From Sipunculus nudus (taxonomy: Eukaryota > Annelida > Sipuncula > Golfingiida > Sipunculidae): a stretch of 64,000 nucleotides of DNA. The stretch covers positions 17,409,382 to 17,473,381 of the forward strand of contig CM049317.1 in the NCBI GenBank assembly GCA_026874595.1, in the 5' to 3' direction. Every line of letters begins with the position of its first letter. Position 1 is the first letter of the stretch. Below the pieces are notes generated by a model, which worked only from the letters and a program-made list of their open reading frames with translations, was not told where the DNA came from and made no database searches. The translations under genes and the position numbers were made by a program. Below, in pieces: positions 37,409 through 50,009 of this stretch.

Positions 37409-37904
37409 ATGGCAGCCAATTTATTTGTTTGTTGTCAGTTTAAGACCTATACATGGAAGCGCCAAGTTGTTATTTTCCGTTATCGCCTGCGTTCCTCTAT
37501 TTCACGCAGTACAACTGTCACAGCTGCAGGAAAACGTGCATGTCATCAAATTCATGAAGGCCGCTTTATCAACTCAATTGCTAAGGCATCGCTCAGATTT
37601 ACGGAAATTATCAGACACTTGTACAGAGAGTATGGCAGACCGATTTGGACAGAAAGAAGCATTCTACAGTCTACGACGTCAAAAGGAACATATAACCGGT
37701 TGTCTCGAATAACTGAAACACAAGGTGTCGTATGTCGTATTTTGCATACTGGGGAAACACGTGTGTTCATGAAACAACAAATATGAAGAGCACAATGCTG
37801 ACTAAAGCTGACTTGGCTACTCTCAGAACGGCCATTCTTCACATGAAAGAGCCGATGTATACATGGTCATTCAGAAAATATTTATTTGTAGACTAAGCAA
37901 GACA
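37409..37904 (+). CDS. Candidate small gene, frame unclear
   Basis: A less AT-rich block with three overlapping open frames. The ATG at 37409 opens 125 codons (MAANLFVCCQFK...). The next frame reads KLLFSVIACVPLFHAVQLSQ and continues 60 more codons with LRHRSDLRKLSDTC and FGQKEAFYSL, which looks like a signal peptide plus mature chain but lacks its own ATG. An acceptor-like 'tttatttgtttgttgtcag' sits just before it, so it could be a second exon. A third frame from an ATG at 37783 reads MKSTMLTKADLATLRTAILH to a stop near 37897. They may be one gene broken by indels. No family recognised. Confidence 0.3.
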
Positions 37905-37914
37905 CTGCAGGACT

Positions 37915-39120
37915 GTGTAACGATATATTATAGAATTACATCTAAGATATCGTCTGAAGTGTGAGTTATAGCCATCATTCAAATATGATTCGTTCAAAGA
38001 CTCCCGGCTATCGTCATTTCATTGGAGAAATATTATGAGTCACGTGTTCGTTGGCAGAAAATACTAAATAAACTCAAGAGCCGGTCTTCCATTTTCGCTC
38101 AATCTGAGACTACGGGACAGGTTGCCAGTGAGCTCTTGGCCATAACATGCATCTAGTTGTAGTGCCATTTATTAAGATATGGACCCTTATTCCATCCAAG
38201 TTGATATATACATATAGTTTTATTTAAATTGTCACAAAATAGATACAGGAAAATAAAGGAGAAACGCAAATGGCCTATGCACACAATCAGGGGCAAGTTT
38301 TGTAAGCATTGAATCTCAGAATGAAAATGAACACTTGGATAGAAGACTTGGATAAAGAAATAAGGAAAAGGTAATATTCGTTTTCTGAATCATCAAAAAT
38401 CAGAATAAATATTATATAAATATGCAGTGCTAATTTTTCAGACACAGGCATATGTTATGCAGAACTGTAATCTTACGAGAATAATATTGAAATGAACGTG
38501 TGCTTTTTTGCTCCTAAAGTGTTTAAGGATTTTTTTAATTGTAACGTATAAACATAATCGTCAGATAGTCCATAGACAACCATATATATAACGTGAATGT
38601 TATAAGACATACTTGAATAGCCAGTTTTACATCGCAATAGATCCCATTAAAAGGGCGGGTAAATAATCCATTAGGTAGAGATTAATTTTATAGATCTATT
38701 GTAGCTGCTATGGCTTGCAGCTTAACGCCCCGTTTATATATATGTTTAGAGTTAATATGTTACCTCCGTTCTGGTATAACGCGGGGCACTAAGTACTAGT
38801 AATGAATTATCGGTATGTGTTTGGACAAGTATGCACCCGTACTTACAAGATTAGTGGATTGAGGATGCACATCCCATAAAGATGATGCCTTCTTTTAATA
38901 GTTTGTATAGGTATAGTCATCATTATGTTACAAGAATTATCTTCGCCAGACTGATGAAGGAAATGTGTAATTGTCTTTTGTTTCGGATTTATGTTTACTA
39001 TGCAGACGTTTAATTTGTATCATATAAGCAGTTTTCAGTCAGGTTATGTAAAGAATCAACAAACTAGGTATTGATAGGTTTAATAACTTTAATACAGATC
39101 AAAGGTGTAACTGGACATCC
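37915..39120. other. No gene seen
   Basis: AT-rich. Open frames further on, at 39125-39400 (minus), include a CKTC motif but have no supported boundaries. Confidence 0.4.
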
Positions 39121-39567
39121 GGAACTAATGAGGTGACAGACGTTGAGCGGCTTTTGGCAGAAACCGGGGAATGTAATCAATTTCACGTACTGGTACAAAG
39201 ATCCGCATGCATAAAACAACGGCGGTCACGGCAATCCGGTCCATGAGAACCATCGTAGTATTTACCAGTGGAGACGAAATGATTTGTCTGAGCTTTACCG
39301 TTGTAAGTAAATATGTGTAGCTTTTGTTGTTTACAGTAACAAAATAACTTGAACAGGTCTTGCACATGTACGGCAAATTTTGGCTGAGTAGAAGGAACAT
39401 GGTATAAAAAAGAACAACAACAAAATTCGGGTTGGAAGCTTAAAAATTATTGACATGCAAAGTTGCCTAAAGCAACCATCGTTTAAAGAAACCTACATGA
39501 ATTAAGGAGACTTCGTTTTACATAGTGGGTATATGCATGGATATATTGAATTGGTACATTTAAGTCC

Positions 39568-39571
<4 letters not shown>

Positions 39572-39612
<41 letters not shown>
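39572..39612. repeat. (TA)n microsatellite
   Basis: About 20 TA units. Confidence 0.95.
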
Positions 39613-39618
<6 letters not shown>

Positions 39619-40092
39619 TTCAAAACTGCTTTGTTAATAGAGCTCAATACATAATGTCGAAAATGGTTTTGTGTGTTGTATCTAACTTCAGGGTTCATTT
39701 ATTATATGAATCAAACATATATAAACTTTATATTTTTGAAATAAATCAATAATGAACTTATCTCTTATCTTGTGAGGGATTTTGATTAGGTATGATGATT
39801 CTAAGGTAATATGAATTTCTCAGTTTAGATATGTGTTGATATATTTTGAAGGTATAATAGTGTAGTTCTGCTCAAACAATAATATAGTAAAATAGAGCCA
39901 ATACCTACATCTTTTCGTAGTCAATTAACCACTTTATGTTTTTTGGGCAAGGGAAGGATTGTTGTTATTATAGTAACTCATCATATACTACGCTCATAAT
40001 GCCCTATTATATAAGATAAACTGTAACTTGTTTTTATTATTTGTTTTCTTTTAAGATATGAAAGCCCCGCCTGTATTCGTGTATTAAAGCGG

Positions 40093-40125
40093 TCGAATGT
40101 CAGGTGAAGCCACTCTGGCATTCGA
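40093..40125 (+). promoter_or_regulatory. Hairpin just 5' of a candidate ATG
   Basis: 'tcgaatgtcag' pairs with 'ctggcattcga' over 11 positions (one G-U) around an 11-base loop. It ends two bases before the ATG at 40128. The function is unknown and it is not an iron-responsive element, because the loop lacks CAGUG. Confidence 0.4.
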
Positions 40126-40127
40126 AC

Positions 40128-40178
40128 ATGAAGACAACACGTCCTACAACTGACTTCTGTTCTTCAGTGTTATTTCAG
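40128..40178 (+). CDS. Candidate first coding exon (17 codons)
   Basis: The ATG opens MKTTRPTTDFCSSVLFQ and ends at a strong donor ('tttcag|gtgagc') in phase 0. It is too short to identify and no partner exon was located. It is plausible only because of the donor and the hairpin before the ATG. Confidence 0.22.
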
Positions 40179-40254
40179 GTGAGCGCTCAATTTACTCGTG
40201 CTTCGTCATTTGGGACTTTTATCACATAAGAAAAGTAATTCTCCGTGTTGATAA

Positions 40255-41010
40255 TTTTATTTGAATAGATATATTTTACTATAAGAATATATTTGATCAG
40301 AAAATTTATAATGGCCATGGTGTCACGTGATATGTACATGTAGTAATGCCTAGTAAGGACATTAAGCCTCCTACTTTTGCCATGACAGATGTTCCTCGTG
40401 ATTGCATAATAGTTGTTTTATTTAATATGTACAGTTATTGCACCTCAATGGTTTGCTCTGGTATACAAACTTGAGAACAACATGCCCCTCAACATAATTA
40501 TATGCTTGTGTTATATTTGAGAAAGAAAGCACGTCTACGAAATTGTCCCGGGGTATTCATCGCATGTGTGTGCCTATTACAGCTCATTCCTTGCTTCTTG
40601 TGCCCCGCCACACAACACACAAACACACTCACACGCATTTATATATAAACCTTGAGGTAATCGAATAACATATCAATCGAAAATGCTATAAAACAGATAT
40701 TTTGTACTATTAGATATATATGATTAGACAATTAATAGTTTCTAGGAAGGCCATTTCTTCACCTTATTATTTCATATAACAATGTCCAATTAAGAATAAG
40801 AGCCATGTATTTTGCCATGTCGCAAGTACCTCATGATTCAATAATGGTTATTTTATTGTATGAGTACATTTATTGCACTAAAATGATTGACTCTTTCATT
40901 GAGTTGAATTATATGCTTATGTGATATAAAGTAAGTCTACGTCATTGTTCCGGGTTTATTCCTTGCATGTGTGTGCTCGTGAGCCCCTTACTCCGTCTCC
41001 TAGCCAAAAT
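40255..41010. repeat. Diverged local tandem duplication
   Basis: 40255-40610 and 40690-41010 share order and sequence: 'ttttgccatgacagatgttc' vs 'ttttgccatgtcgcaagtac', 'cctcgtgattgcataatag' vs 'cctcatgattcaataatgg', 'cgcatgtgtgtgc' vs 'tgcatgtgtgtgc'. It is old, with many indels. Confidence 0.7.
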
Positions 41011-41445
41011 TGTCGAAGCCCTGTAGATATAAGGGCAGTAAGATCACCGTATCTGCATTTACACACCAATATACTGAAGTAAAAGCAGAATCTTCAGATA
41101 TTGCCTTTACCTGAAGGTAGTGTATAGAAATTCATGCATTCCAAGACCTGAGATTGAATATACTGGTATTTGCTCGTGGAAGTTGAACAAATTTCTTTTA
41201 AGAGTTTAAATTGTAAAAAACTAGATGAAACTGTGTTTGACAGGAGAATATTCTAGAGCTCATTAGAAAAAGCGTATATCATTTTAAAACATAATAGAAC
41301 AAATTTTATAACTAGATGTCAACTTTTCCCTATTAAAAAAGTCAGCAGCTGTATTATCGACAAAATATCATTACATTATATTTTATCAAACCTTACAAAA
41401 CCTGTAGCAGGGAAAACTTGTCTCGTCCTTAAAGTAAACACAAGA

Positions 41446-41451
<6 letters not shown>

Positions 41452-41496
<45 letters not shown>
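41452..41496. repeat. (TA)n microsatellite
   Basis: About 22 TA units. Just downstream, 'cagtaagacggacaactcac' with 'ttatgcggacac' has the look of a DNA-transposon end, but no partner end was found. Confidence 0.95.
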
Positions 41497-41499
<3 letters not shown>

Positions 41500-42365
41500 G
41501 AACTCCATCCTGCAGACAACTCAGTAAGACGGACAACTCACTTATGCGGACACTAAATCTCAGTCCCTTCAAAAAGCATATAGCATGTTAAACTTTGTAA
41601 ACCGGAAAAAATTACTGTCCCTGACAATGAACAAACATGCCGGCCCGCCTGCGTATCGTACATATTATGACCTTCTAAAGAGACTAGTTATCGGGAGTTA
41701 AATTTTTGATAAAATATCTAAAGGTAGATGGCGCTTCGAGGTCATAATTTTGTTTGTCCTGTATTAGTCACGCAGGCACCCGGGAACCAGCTTTATTCAG
41801 TGAAACATGGGGTATTATATGTAAACAGAACAGTAGAAATCGTTGTTTATTTCCATTTATGTGTGTATATCGCAATCATTATTCAATTAGGATTTGCCAG
41901 TCATCCAAAAATAACCCCTTAAACAGCCCTTCGTTCAACAGGACCACCACCTTTAATTCGTGCTTTGTGACAAGCATACTCCTGGGTAGAATTAAGAGTT
42001 AGCAACGGTTTGCACCATGCTTGTATCATTTTTTTGTAAACTACAAGGTGATTGAATTAAGCAGTTTAGACTATCGATCCCGACTTACGGCAATCTGATT
42101 AGGAAATTTTTTTCAGACGTTATATTTGCAGGTTCGTATTAATGCGATAAAAAGAACAGAATGAGGCACAACGGGTAAAAATACATTTAAGCAAACAATA
42201 TAAGAACGCAATGGAGGAACTGGTCAGATCAGAGAAATATAACAGTTATGGCTTTTCCGAACTAATTTTGTAAAATAAGTTTATATTGCTCATTCAAATC
42301 AATAATGACAGTACAATAAATATGAATTATATTTTTCCAACAGTGAACACATACTAGCATTAGCT

Positions 42366-42556
42366 AAGCTGAGACGTGCTTATCATATTTTAAAAATAGA
42401 AAGGAGAAGACAAATAATGATTTGTGAAGAGAGGAGAGGGTGTGCCACTACTGTATAAATCATGGCTATAACAAAATTAAAGACGAATTTCATTTTGAAT
42501 TTGAATGTCTTCTTTATACAGACATTTGTGACGAATATATTGGTAAGTATCTGTAA
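42366..42556 (+). pseudogene. LINE ORF2 C-terminal relic
   Basis: It reads KLRRAYHILKIERRRQIMIC, changes frame near 42430, then VCHYC and KIKDEFHFEFECLLYTDICD, EYIGKYL and a stop. The order 'LR...H.L.IE', 'eeR.C..C', 'i.DEfHF...C..Y' is the C-terminal zinc-knuckle region of non-LTR retrotransposons. One frameshift breaks it. The apparent splice signals around 42521 and 42543 lie inside this relic and are probably not real. It precedes dispersed repeat copy 2. Confidence 0.65.
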
Positions 42557-43493
42557 ATACCAAATAAATATATAATTATATAGATTTGTTTTACCAAGAA
42601 AAATGGGTTCGATATGAACATATTAGCCGCCTATATTGGCCTTCATATTATTCCTTAAAAGATAGAACCATTTTAGATAAAGTATACCATTAGGTATATT
42701 ATAGTGTAACTTGTTATCTATTTATATTTACAAAGATATTTATGTTGAATGTTGGCGGTAAAATTTATTAATATATATTTTTTAAGTTTAAGAATTTTTA
42801 TGTTATGTTGAAGAATTTATTTTGTAGATATTTGTATGTTAATGGTGTTTTTTTTTCATTAGTTTGCATATTGTTACCTAATGACACTATGGAACTTCTG
42901 GAACCATCGACCTGTGGCCCATTATTCCTGACTAGAGTATTCTTCTTCTTGATGAACAACAGTTTAAGTTAGACACATGCTCATACAAAAGATATTGTTT
43001 ATAAAACTCGTATGTATGTTTACATATATAACCTGATTTGATTGGCCTTGGTACCTTGAACAGCAGAGAAATAGGATGATTACACGTGTACGTGGGCGAT
43101 GACGTTGGTGTAGAGCCTAGTTACACATTTATAACTTTGTAAAGAACAGCTTTGTTATTTCCAAGTTCCTGCTCAAAGGTACTGCTACATATACCAGTGA
43201 CAGGTCAGCAATGTCTTATACAGTACTACTAACATTTAAATCTATGCATTTGTCCCATTAACAATTTAAAATTATAATCATTAGTAGTAGTAGTAATAAT
43301 AATAATAATAATAATAGCAATAGTAGTAGTTGTTGTTGTTGTTTTGTATTACAGTGTTTTAACTTAACAATTTCCCGTTATGTATTCCTGCTTTGATGCC
43401 TAACTATGTAAATGTTGAGACTCGCGTGATCATGTTGCATATGGTCATTCAATAATTTCATTATAAATTATTATATATTATAATTTCGTAATA

Positions 43494-43498
<5 letters not shown>

Positions 43499-43555
<57 letters not shown>
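43499..43555. repeat. (TA)n microsatellite
   Basis: About 28 TA units, at the same position in the repeat unit as the array at 47648-47702. Confidence 0.95.
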
Positions 43556-43557
<2 letters not shown>

Positions 43558-43599
43558 CTTGAAATGGTTCATGAAACACAGGTTCCTGGTATTCAGAGG

Positions 43600-43830
43600 T
43601 CAAGCATATTCATATAACTATTTGAGCCTTTGAAGATGAGATTTGTATCATTGGGAATTCGTCTCGGAGACTCCATAACTTAATAAACATTTGGAAAGCT
43701 TCTGTGACAATTGGGCTTTTTAAGTTAATACTGAAAATACAAAACCTATATGGTATTTAGTAGGAAAGGGATAGTCAAACAAAATAAGAAATGGTATTAA
43801 AGGGCACGAAACCTTTATATGTTGATAGAT
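43600..43830 (+). pseudogene. LINE reverse-transcriptase relic, copy 2
   Basis: One frame reads EDEICIIGNSSRRLHNLINI, where the family has a [FY]xDD catalytic box; another frame continues FCDNW. The parallel in copy 3 is better preserved (FVDDIFIIG and the KWGIQVNTNKTK segment). Frameshifts and stops throughout. Confidence 0.5.
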
Positions 43831-44719
43831 ACAATATATATAGATATAATTTATATTCATTACTATTGATTATAATTATATTTTGTTTCGATCGAAAAGT
43901 TTCATAGATGTAATTACGTATATGTTGCTTGGCATTAAGGTATTTTACATATATGTGGGGGTCTTCATGTACATTGGAGCAGGTACAGCTACCAAAATCG
44001 GTTGCTACATTGGCTGCAGCAGCACATTATTTAATCTTACGTTACGTATCATGATACCGCGTTCAGGATACAAAGCAGTTGCATCAAAATTCGAATTCCA
44101 AGTTATTGCTCTTATTTGTTTAAGTTCGACATTGTATGCACAGTTCATGCACAATTCGCCTTCTGCTATCTTGTGAAGCTTTTACCCTATCACATCTCGA
44201 TTAAATGCTGTCTGGCCAGCAGTATTTTGCCTTACAAACGCTGGTCAATTCTAATGGTTTGGTCTATAGTTTTAACGTAAGATACTAGGCATCTGAAAAC
44301 ACCGATACGATATTTGTATCGCGATATATCAGTGCACTGGTGAATCTTTACAGGTTTAATTGCTGTGAGTAATTCGGTATATGCTGTAATTAATTTAACG
44401 GCAAGATGTATGTATTCTTCTGTATGCAGTGCCTCCGGTCTGCGCGATACAATATTTCATTCTCGCTCATATACTTCCGGTTAATATGCAAGATATCAGC
44501 CCGGCACCTGACCTGTGCTCAGTGACGCAACGTTCGGAATGAAATCGATCGGCTTTACATTGGCGTGTTAGGTCGTATTGCTCAGTGCAGGGAGACCCGA
44601 ACATTAAGCTGACAACAATATAGGATCACGTATGTGTCAAGATGCGGCCCGTGTGCCCAGTCGCGGTGTTTCACTTGAATACTGCGTGTTATAGAGCAAC
44701 TTTACAATTTTGATTGTGT

Positions 44720-46795
44720 TGATATAACGTATGGTTGTTAAATAAGATGTCCACGTGCCTCTGGGAGGAATTTTTTGATGTGGTACAAAGAGGTTTCCGA
44801 GAAACCCTCCCTGTTTTCTCGGAACTGCACCCATTCAGTTTTACGGGTTAAATCAACTCTGATATCTCTCAAGCCCGAAGCTATCCGGGGCAACATTTTC
44901 TTTCTGCACAAGTGCCATGTATACTATCATGGATATGCCTGATACGTCTAGATAAATTAAATGAAAAGATAAATGAAACGTTTCTTGTTGGAAAATGATG
45001 AGACCTGTTTGACTAATATACCAATCTGATTAAAAAATTATTTCAGTTATGTTTTTTTTTCGCGTAGAAAATAAAACCCTTAAAGCAGAAGACATACTAG
45101 GTGTAATATATTTCTTCATTAAAATAAGTTCAAATTATAATCTTATCAAATTAAGCAGGCAAAATTTTTACCTCTAAGGAGGAAACGTACAAGGAGGTAC
45201 TGTAAGTACAGTTCAATCACCTCGACTAAAATCGATTGTATAGAACTGAATACAGTTCATGATCACTTTTATACTTGTAACACCAACACAAAGATAAGGA
45301 ATCTCAGCCCAGCCCTGACTACTGATGGCCTATATTAGTTCGCAATGCAAACACGTTATTGTGCGCTGCTCGCAGAAATGAGATCAATCACTTTCGCTGA
45401 TTATTACCTCCACCTAGCGGCCTGGATTATGTTATTTCTTGTGTTTTTTTTGTTTGTCTGCTTGCAATATTACTGAAAACGTTATTAACGGATTTTGATT
45501 AAATTGTCAGGATAGCTTTGCAATGGAGAGATATGGAACTCAAGTGTTCGGGTAATAATTAAATGCAAAGGAACATTCGTCCCACAAAAAAATCAAAGTA
45601 GCGCCTGATGTTGGTCTGAATTAGTAAATGGGGAGAAAAAACGCCGTGCGCATATGGTTATCACCGGGATGGTCAGTTGGAGTCATGTTTGACACCATAT
45701 TTTCTCACCATTTGCCTAAATGTTAGCCATTTTGTTTGGTTTGAATTCGTAATGATACATTTAAAGCACAGTAGCATTGTGTGACGCCGGCATGTGAGTG
45801 AGTTTTCAGCCTATGATGGTGTACAATGCCAGTCTGGAGTGACGAGAATAGAAGCAAAGGTCCAGGAATTGCTTCATTTTGGTACTCGATGGTTAATGCC
45901 TATCTGGTGTGAGTGATGACTGCAATAAGTTTCAGATATGACGTCATTCAAACTAATGCACTTCCTTGAAGCCAAACATTCTCTTTAGTGCAACCTGGAG
46001 AATATTAGAATTAACGACATCAATTGAGTATAGATTCATTGACTGATTTAATATTATCAGCGCTATTGATAAGACACAATCAAGATGCAGCAGTATGTCA
46101 TTGTAAACATGCTATTGATTTGCTAATAAAATGCAATTTAGGTGTAAAACACTTTTGTACAATTGAACAGTTTTGCACCTTGAATTAAACTTGAGGTGAT
46201 TCCTCATCACACCATCAACCACTTTCATAATTATTCAAAATATGACCGCCAAACTGGACACATTCTCAATGTTCTAGAGAAATTCCTGACCAGTATTTTC
46301 AAAGATAGAGAAAATCCTGACCAGTTTTTCAAAGAGGATGCTCAATCATGGCCCCCTCAACGGGTTTGACGTGTGACTATTTCTTAGACTGGTGTTGCTT
46401 GTGGCTGTTATGAGTAGCCAAATGAGTTAATGCCAATTGGGTAAAATTTCTTAGTGCATGACTAGATCCAACTCTACCATATAGTCAGTGTACATATGTA
46501 GGTCCATTGTTTCAGTTATCTATTCTTGATTTTCTGAAAAGAAAACAAGGCGGATGGACTGTGGGATGGCCTGCTTTCTTTTGCTGAAGCAGCTGCCAAA
46601 CAGTATTTTAAGAAGCCTTCTGATCGTTAGAACTCTGATCTTAGCATATCAGCAATGGAATTTGGTAAGCTCAGTTGACTAAAAGTTGTCTGAGCTTTAG
46701 CAATCAATCTTTGTATGTCTTCCGTCCGTTAACAGGCTACGTACTGTAACCGTTGGACTTTACATACAGGACGTTCCTTAAAAAAACTCCCTGGA
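44720..46795. other. Gene-poor stretch with old repeats
   Basis: 'tgtttgtctgcttgcaatat' followed by 'attaacggattttgattaaa' (45450-45510) looks like an old interspersed repeat. A 29-codon open stretch at 46545-46630 (ADGLWDGLLSFAEAAAKQYF) ends in a stop but has a weak acceptor. A short direct repeat of 'aatcctgaccag' type lies at 46283-46335. No gene supported. Confidence 0.4.
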
Positions 46796-46798
46796 CAC

Positions 46799-46801
<3 letters not shown>

Positions 46802-46849
<48 letters not shown>
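46802..46849. repeat. (TA)n microsatellite
   Basis: About 24 TA units at the 5' limit of dispersed repeat copy 3. Confidence 0.95.
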
Positions 46850-46852
<3 letters not shown>

Positions 46853-47642
46853 CTGGTTATAGTTGCTATTTTTACCATGACCGTTACTGACCCCGGCTTC
46901 GAGTTACATACAAATATACCATCTGAATGAAATTTGCACTGACAACACTAACAGGTAGTTATGAAAGAAACAAGCTAGGCCCCTTCTCACCTGATGTGAA
47001 TACCATTATCATTATTTACTCAAAGCAAAAAGAAATATTTGATTTGCTCTCCTGCACAACACTGGCAAAATACAGATGAATAACAAGTAAAGTATGCTTA
47101 TAGGACCATTGAATTTATTGTTAGCAGCGCAATGGTAAAACACGTATTTAAATGGGTGCAGGTATTCAGTTTTCATAATAAAATAATAAAAGTAATAGAG
47201 GTTTTATGAGGTGACCTTTATCTGATGAAGAACTACTTTAAATTAGACGCATGGTCATACAAAAGATATTATTTATACAATTCATAGGTATGTTTACATA
47301 TATGTCATCTGATCATGTTGGCCATGAAACCTTAAACAGCAGAGAAACAGGATGATTACACGTGTACGTGGGCGATGACGTTGGTGTAGAGCCTGGTCAC
47401 ACATTTAGAACTTTGTAAATAACAGCTTTGTTATTTCCAGGTTCCTGCTCGGAGGTGCTGCTACATATACCAGTGACAGGTCAGCGAAACCTTATTTAGT
47501 TTATTATTAGCATCTATATCTCTAACTTTACCATTCTCCATAATGTAATGCTGCATCGATGCCTTACTTAGTAAATGTTAAGGTTTGCGAGATCTTGTTG
47601 TGTATATAGTCATTCCATAACTTTAAAAAAAATCACTCACAC

Positions 47643-47647
<5 letters not shown>

Positions 47648-47701
<54 letters not shown>

Positions 47702-47702
47702 G
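47648..47702. repeat. (TA)n microsatellite
   Basis: About 26 TA units with one TTTA interruption. Confidence 0.95.
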
Positions 47703-47793
47703 TGTTATACCTCAATACATTATTTTAAATGGTTTATGAAACACAGGTTCCTGGTAAATTCATATTACGTTTAAACATACAGATATTAATAGT

Positions 47794-48010
47794 TTCGCTT
47801 TTGTGGATGATATTTTTATCATTGGTGTTAAGACATTGAGATAATAAAACTTATTTAAAATATGTTGGAAGATTTCTGTGCCAAATGGGGCATACAAGTT
47901 AATACAAATAAAACAAAACCGTTGCTATTTAGAAGGGGAGCGATAGTCAAGCAAAATGAGAAATGGTTTTTCAATGGCAAGAAGCTTATAAATATTGATA
48001 GGTTCAACAA
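47794..48010 (+). pseudogene. LINE reverse-transcriptase relic, copy 3
   Basis: FAFVDDIFIIGVKTLR, with FVDD in place of the [FY]ADD catalytic box, then two stops. In another frame it continues NMLEDFCAKWGIQVNTNKTK, PLLFRRGAIVKQNEKWFFNG and KKLINIDRF. This matches the RT palm and the 'W.L.vN..KTK...F' segment of non-LTR retrotransposons. It is broken by stops and a frame change, and only ~70 codons remain. Confidence 0.75.
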
Positions 48011-49218
48011 TAAAGAAGTTATATTATAATATTTTATATAAAATATATGTTTATTAATAAACAATATTCATTTTTATATTAATAAATAATATTCATTTAT
48101 ATAAATCATAATTGTAATATTGTGTTACAATTGAAAAGTTTCATAGATGCTATTTCGTACATGTCGGTTAGCATGTTTTTTTAATACATTTCTTGGTTTT
48201 CTTGTACTTTTGAGCATGTACATCCACACAAATCGGTTGCTGCCTTGGTTGCAGCAATACAATATTTATCAATACGGTACGTTTCACCAGACTGCGCTTA
48301 GTAATACGATACAAGGTACGATACAAACCAGTTGTATAAAAGGTCAGATTAGAACCTCTTATTTCTTCAAGGTCGACATGTCATTTATTGCACGAGTCAT
48401 GAATGTTTGTTCTGTTGGATTATAAAGCGATATAACCAATCAGATGCCAATTAATTGATTTCTAGGAAATCACGTTTCGCCTTACAAACAGTGGTCCTTT
48501 TTTGGATTACCACATATTTTAAACAAATCGATACAGACAAAAAAGTCGATATTCTACTTTGAATCGCGATTTATCGGTGCACCGGTTTATTTTTACATGA
48601 TTAATTGCTTCGAGTTATTCTGGTCGAAACCCCATGCTCGATAACAGGTCCATGCATTTTATCCTCTGCATACAAACCCCCGGGTTGCGCGATACGACAC
48701 GTCATTGCCGATGCATATCACTGCAAGTTACTTTTGCAATAATTAGCCCGGACTTTGAACTGTACCCAGTGACGCATCGTCCGGAATAAAATCAATAAGC
48801 TTGAGCTATTTTAAACAGAGCAACTACACACCTTGCGTTGCCATTCAATAAACTACGATGTACCGTCTTGTTTGGTATTGCCTTTGAATTTGCCTTTTTA
48901 CAGGCCTCGGGCCGATACGCTTTACTCAGGCAAATACAAAAACAATACTAAATAGGCTGGTAAATAACAGTTAATAATCTCCCACCTCAAGATATTCCGA
49001 CAAACTGTGCTCTGCTGTATATATGTATATACTACTGCAAGAGTGCTCTATGACATTACGTAACCAAGGATTGCACTCATAACATACAACTTCTGAAATA
49101 TGCACCGAGATGAACCATGCCATCTCAATCAGACAGTCTTAACTCATGAGTGCAGCGCATTACACGAAACAACGTACAAGTAAAAATGTCTGACAACATT
49201 TGATTCCTCTATTTTTAT

Positions 49219-49222
<4 letters not shown>

Positions 49223-49254
<32 letters not shown>
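49223..49254. repeat. (TA)n microsatellite
   Basis: About 16 TA units. The following 49255-49920 holds no gene I can support; it has a near-repeat of 'gaccgtgcacaccagttatc' (49649) and 'ggccgtgcacaactgttatc' (49778). Confidence 0.95.
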
Positions 49255-49257
<3 letters not shown>

Positions 49258-49926
49258 GTCTTGTGAATTTACTTCGATACAACCGGAGTTCGAGAACACC
49301 GATAATCATTATATTCAGCCTTCTTCATTCTTGATTATGATCGATAAATAAACCATATGTACAGGCCTGTATTATATAGTTATATAGTATTATATAGTTA
49401 TATAGTTATACTGTTTGCGTGAAAGAACCACTCAAATGTTATAATACAATTATTTATTAATAATAAAAAAGCACATAAGTACAACAAAAATAGTATTAGG
49501 TAAATTAAGAAAGTAAAATAAGAGCCCAGACATGCATTTAAGCACAAACCACAAACAGCAGAAAATTTGTTCAGATAATATTCAGATCAACACAACAGAT
49601 CTTAAAATGATGTAATTTGTCATCACGACCGTAAGTATTATTGATAGACCGTGCACACCAGTTATCTAAACATTAAAGAAACTCGACTTCGAGTCACGCC
49701 ATGGCGCTTGATGAGTAAGAGCCTTGCCGGTATTAAATACGTATAACTGGTCATCCCGACGAAATCACGATTGATGGGCCGTGCACAACTGTTATCCAAA
49801 CATTCAAGCGACATGACTCCGAGTTAAGCAATAAAAATACTAGCTTTGGAACAATAAAACACCTCGACATTTCAGGTTTTTCGACACATCCGACACAAAA
49901 TGAGTTAAATGAGAAAAGTTTTAACT

Positions 49927-49929
<3 letters not shown>

Positions 49930-49977
<48 letters not shown>

Positions 49978-49990
49978 GAGAGAGAGAGAG
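49930..49990. repeat. (TA)n-(GA)n compound microsatellite
   Basis: About 22 TA units followed by a short GA run. Confidence 0.95.
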
Positions 49991-50009
49991 AGAAAGATTG
50001 AACAAAATA

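Larger units (their letters stand above)
42945..44700. repeat. Dispersed repeat family, copy 2
   Basis: Collinear with 47225-49020: 'acgtgtacgtgggcgatgac' followed by 'gttggtgtagagcct' is exact in both, as are 'catataccagtgacaggtca' and the block through 'gaaacacaggttcctgg'. It contains (AAT)n near 43295, (TA)n at 43499-43555 and an RT relic at 43600. The 97-codon frame at 43883-44176 is not conserved in copy 3. Confidence 0.85.
46850..49020. repeat. Dispersed repeat family, copy 3 (longest)
   Basis: The most complete copy. Its start ('gctatttttaccatgaccgt' to 'ccccttctcacctgatgtga') is matched by the last 220 bases of the window, its middle by copy 2, and its end by copies 1 and 2. It carries a LINE RT relic. 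Total unit length is at least 2.1 kb. Confidence 0.8.

Noticed and set aside
38950-38975. CTGATGA hammerhead-like cores here and at 10108 and 47221
   Set aside because: No stem II followed by GAAA and no closing stem I.
39125-39400. 91-codon minus-strand frame with a CKTC motif
   Set aside because: Two frames are open together and no boundary or family supports either.
42522-42542. 21-nt micro-exon with acceptor and GTAAGT donor
   Set aside because: It lies within a continuous LINE C-terminal reading frame (DEFHFEFEC...), so the splice signals are coincidental.
43883-44176. 97-codon frame
   Set aside because: Not preserved in the paralogous copy at 48147, and within an interspersed repeat.
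46545-46630. Open stretch ADGLWDGLLSFAEAAAKQYF before a stop
   Set aside because: Only 29 codons with a weak acceptor and an upstream in-frame stop.
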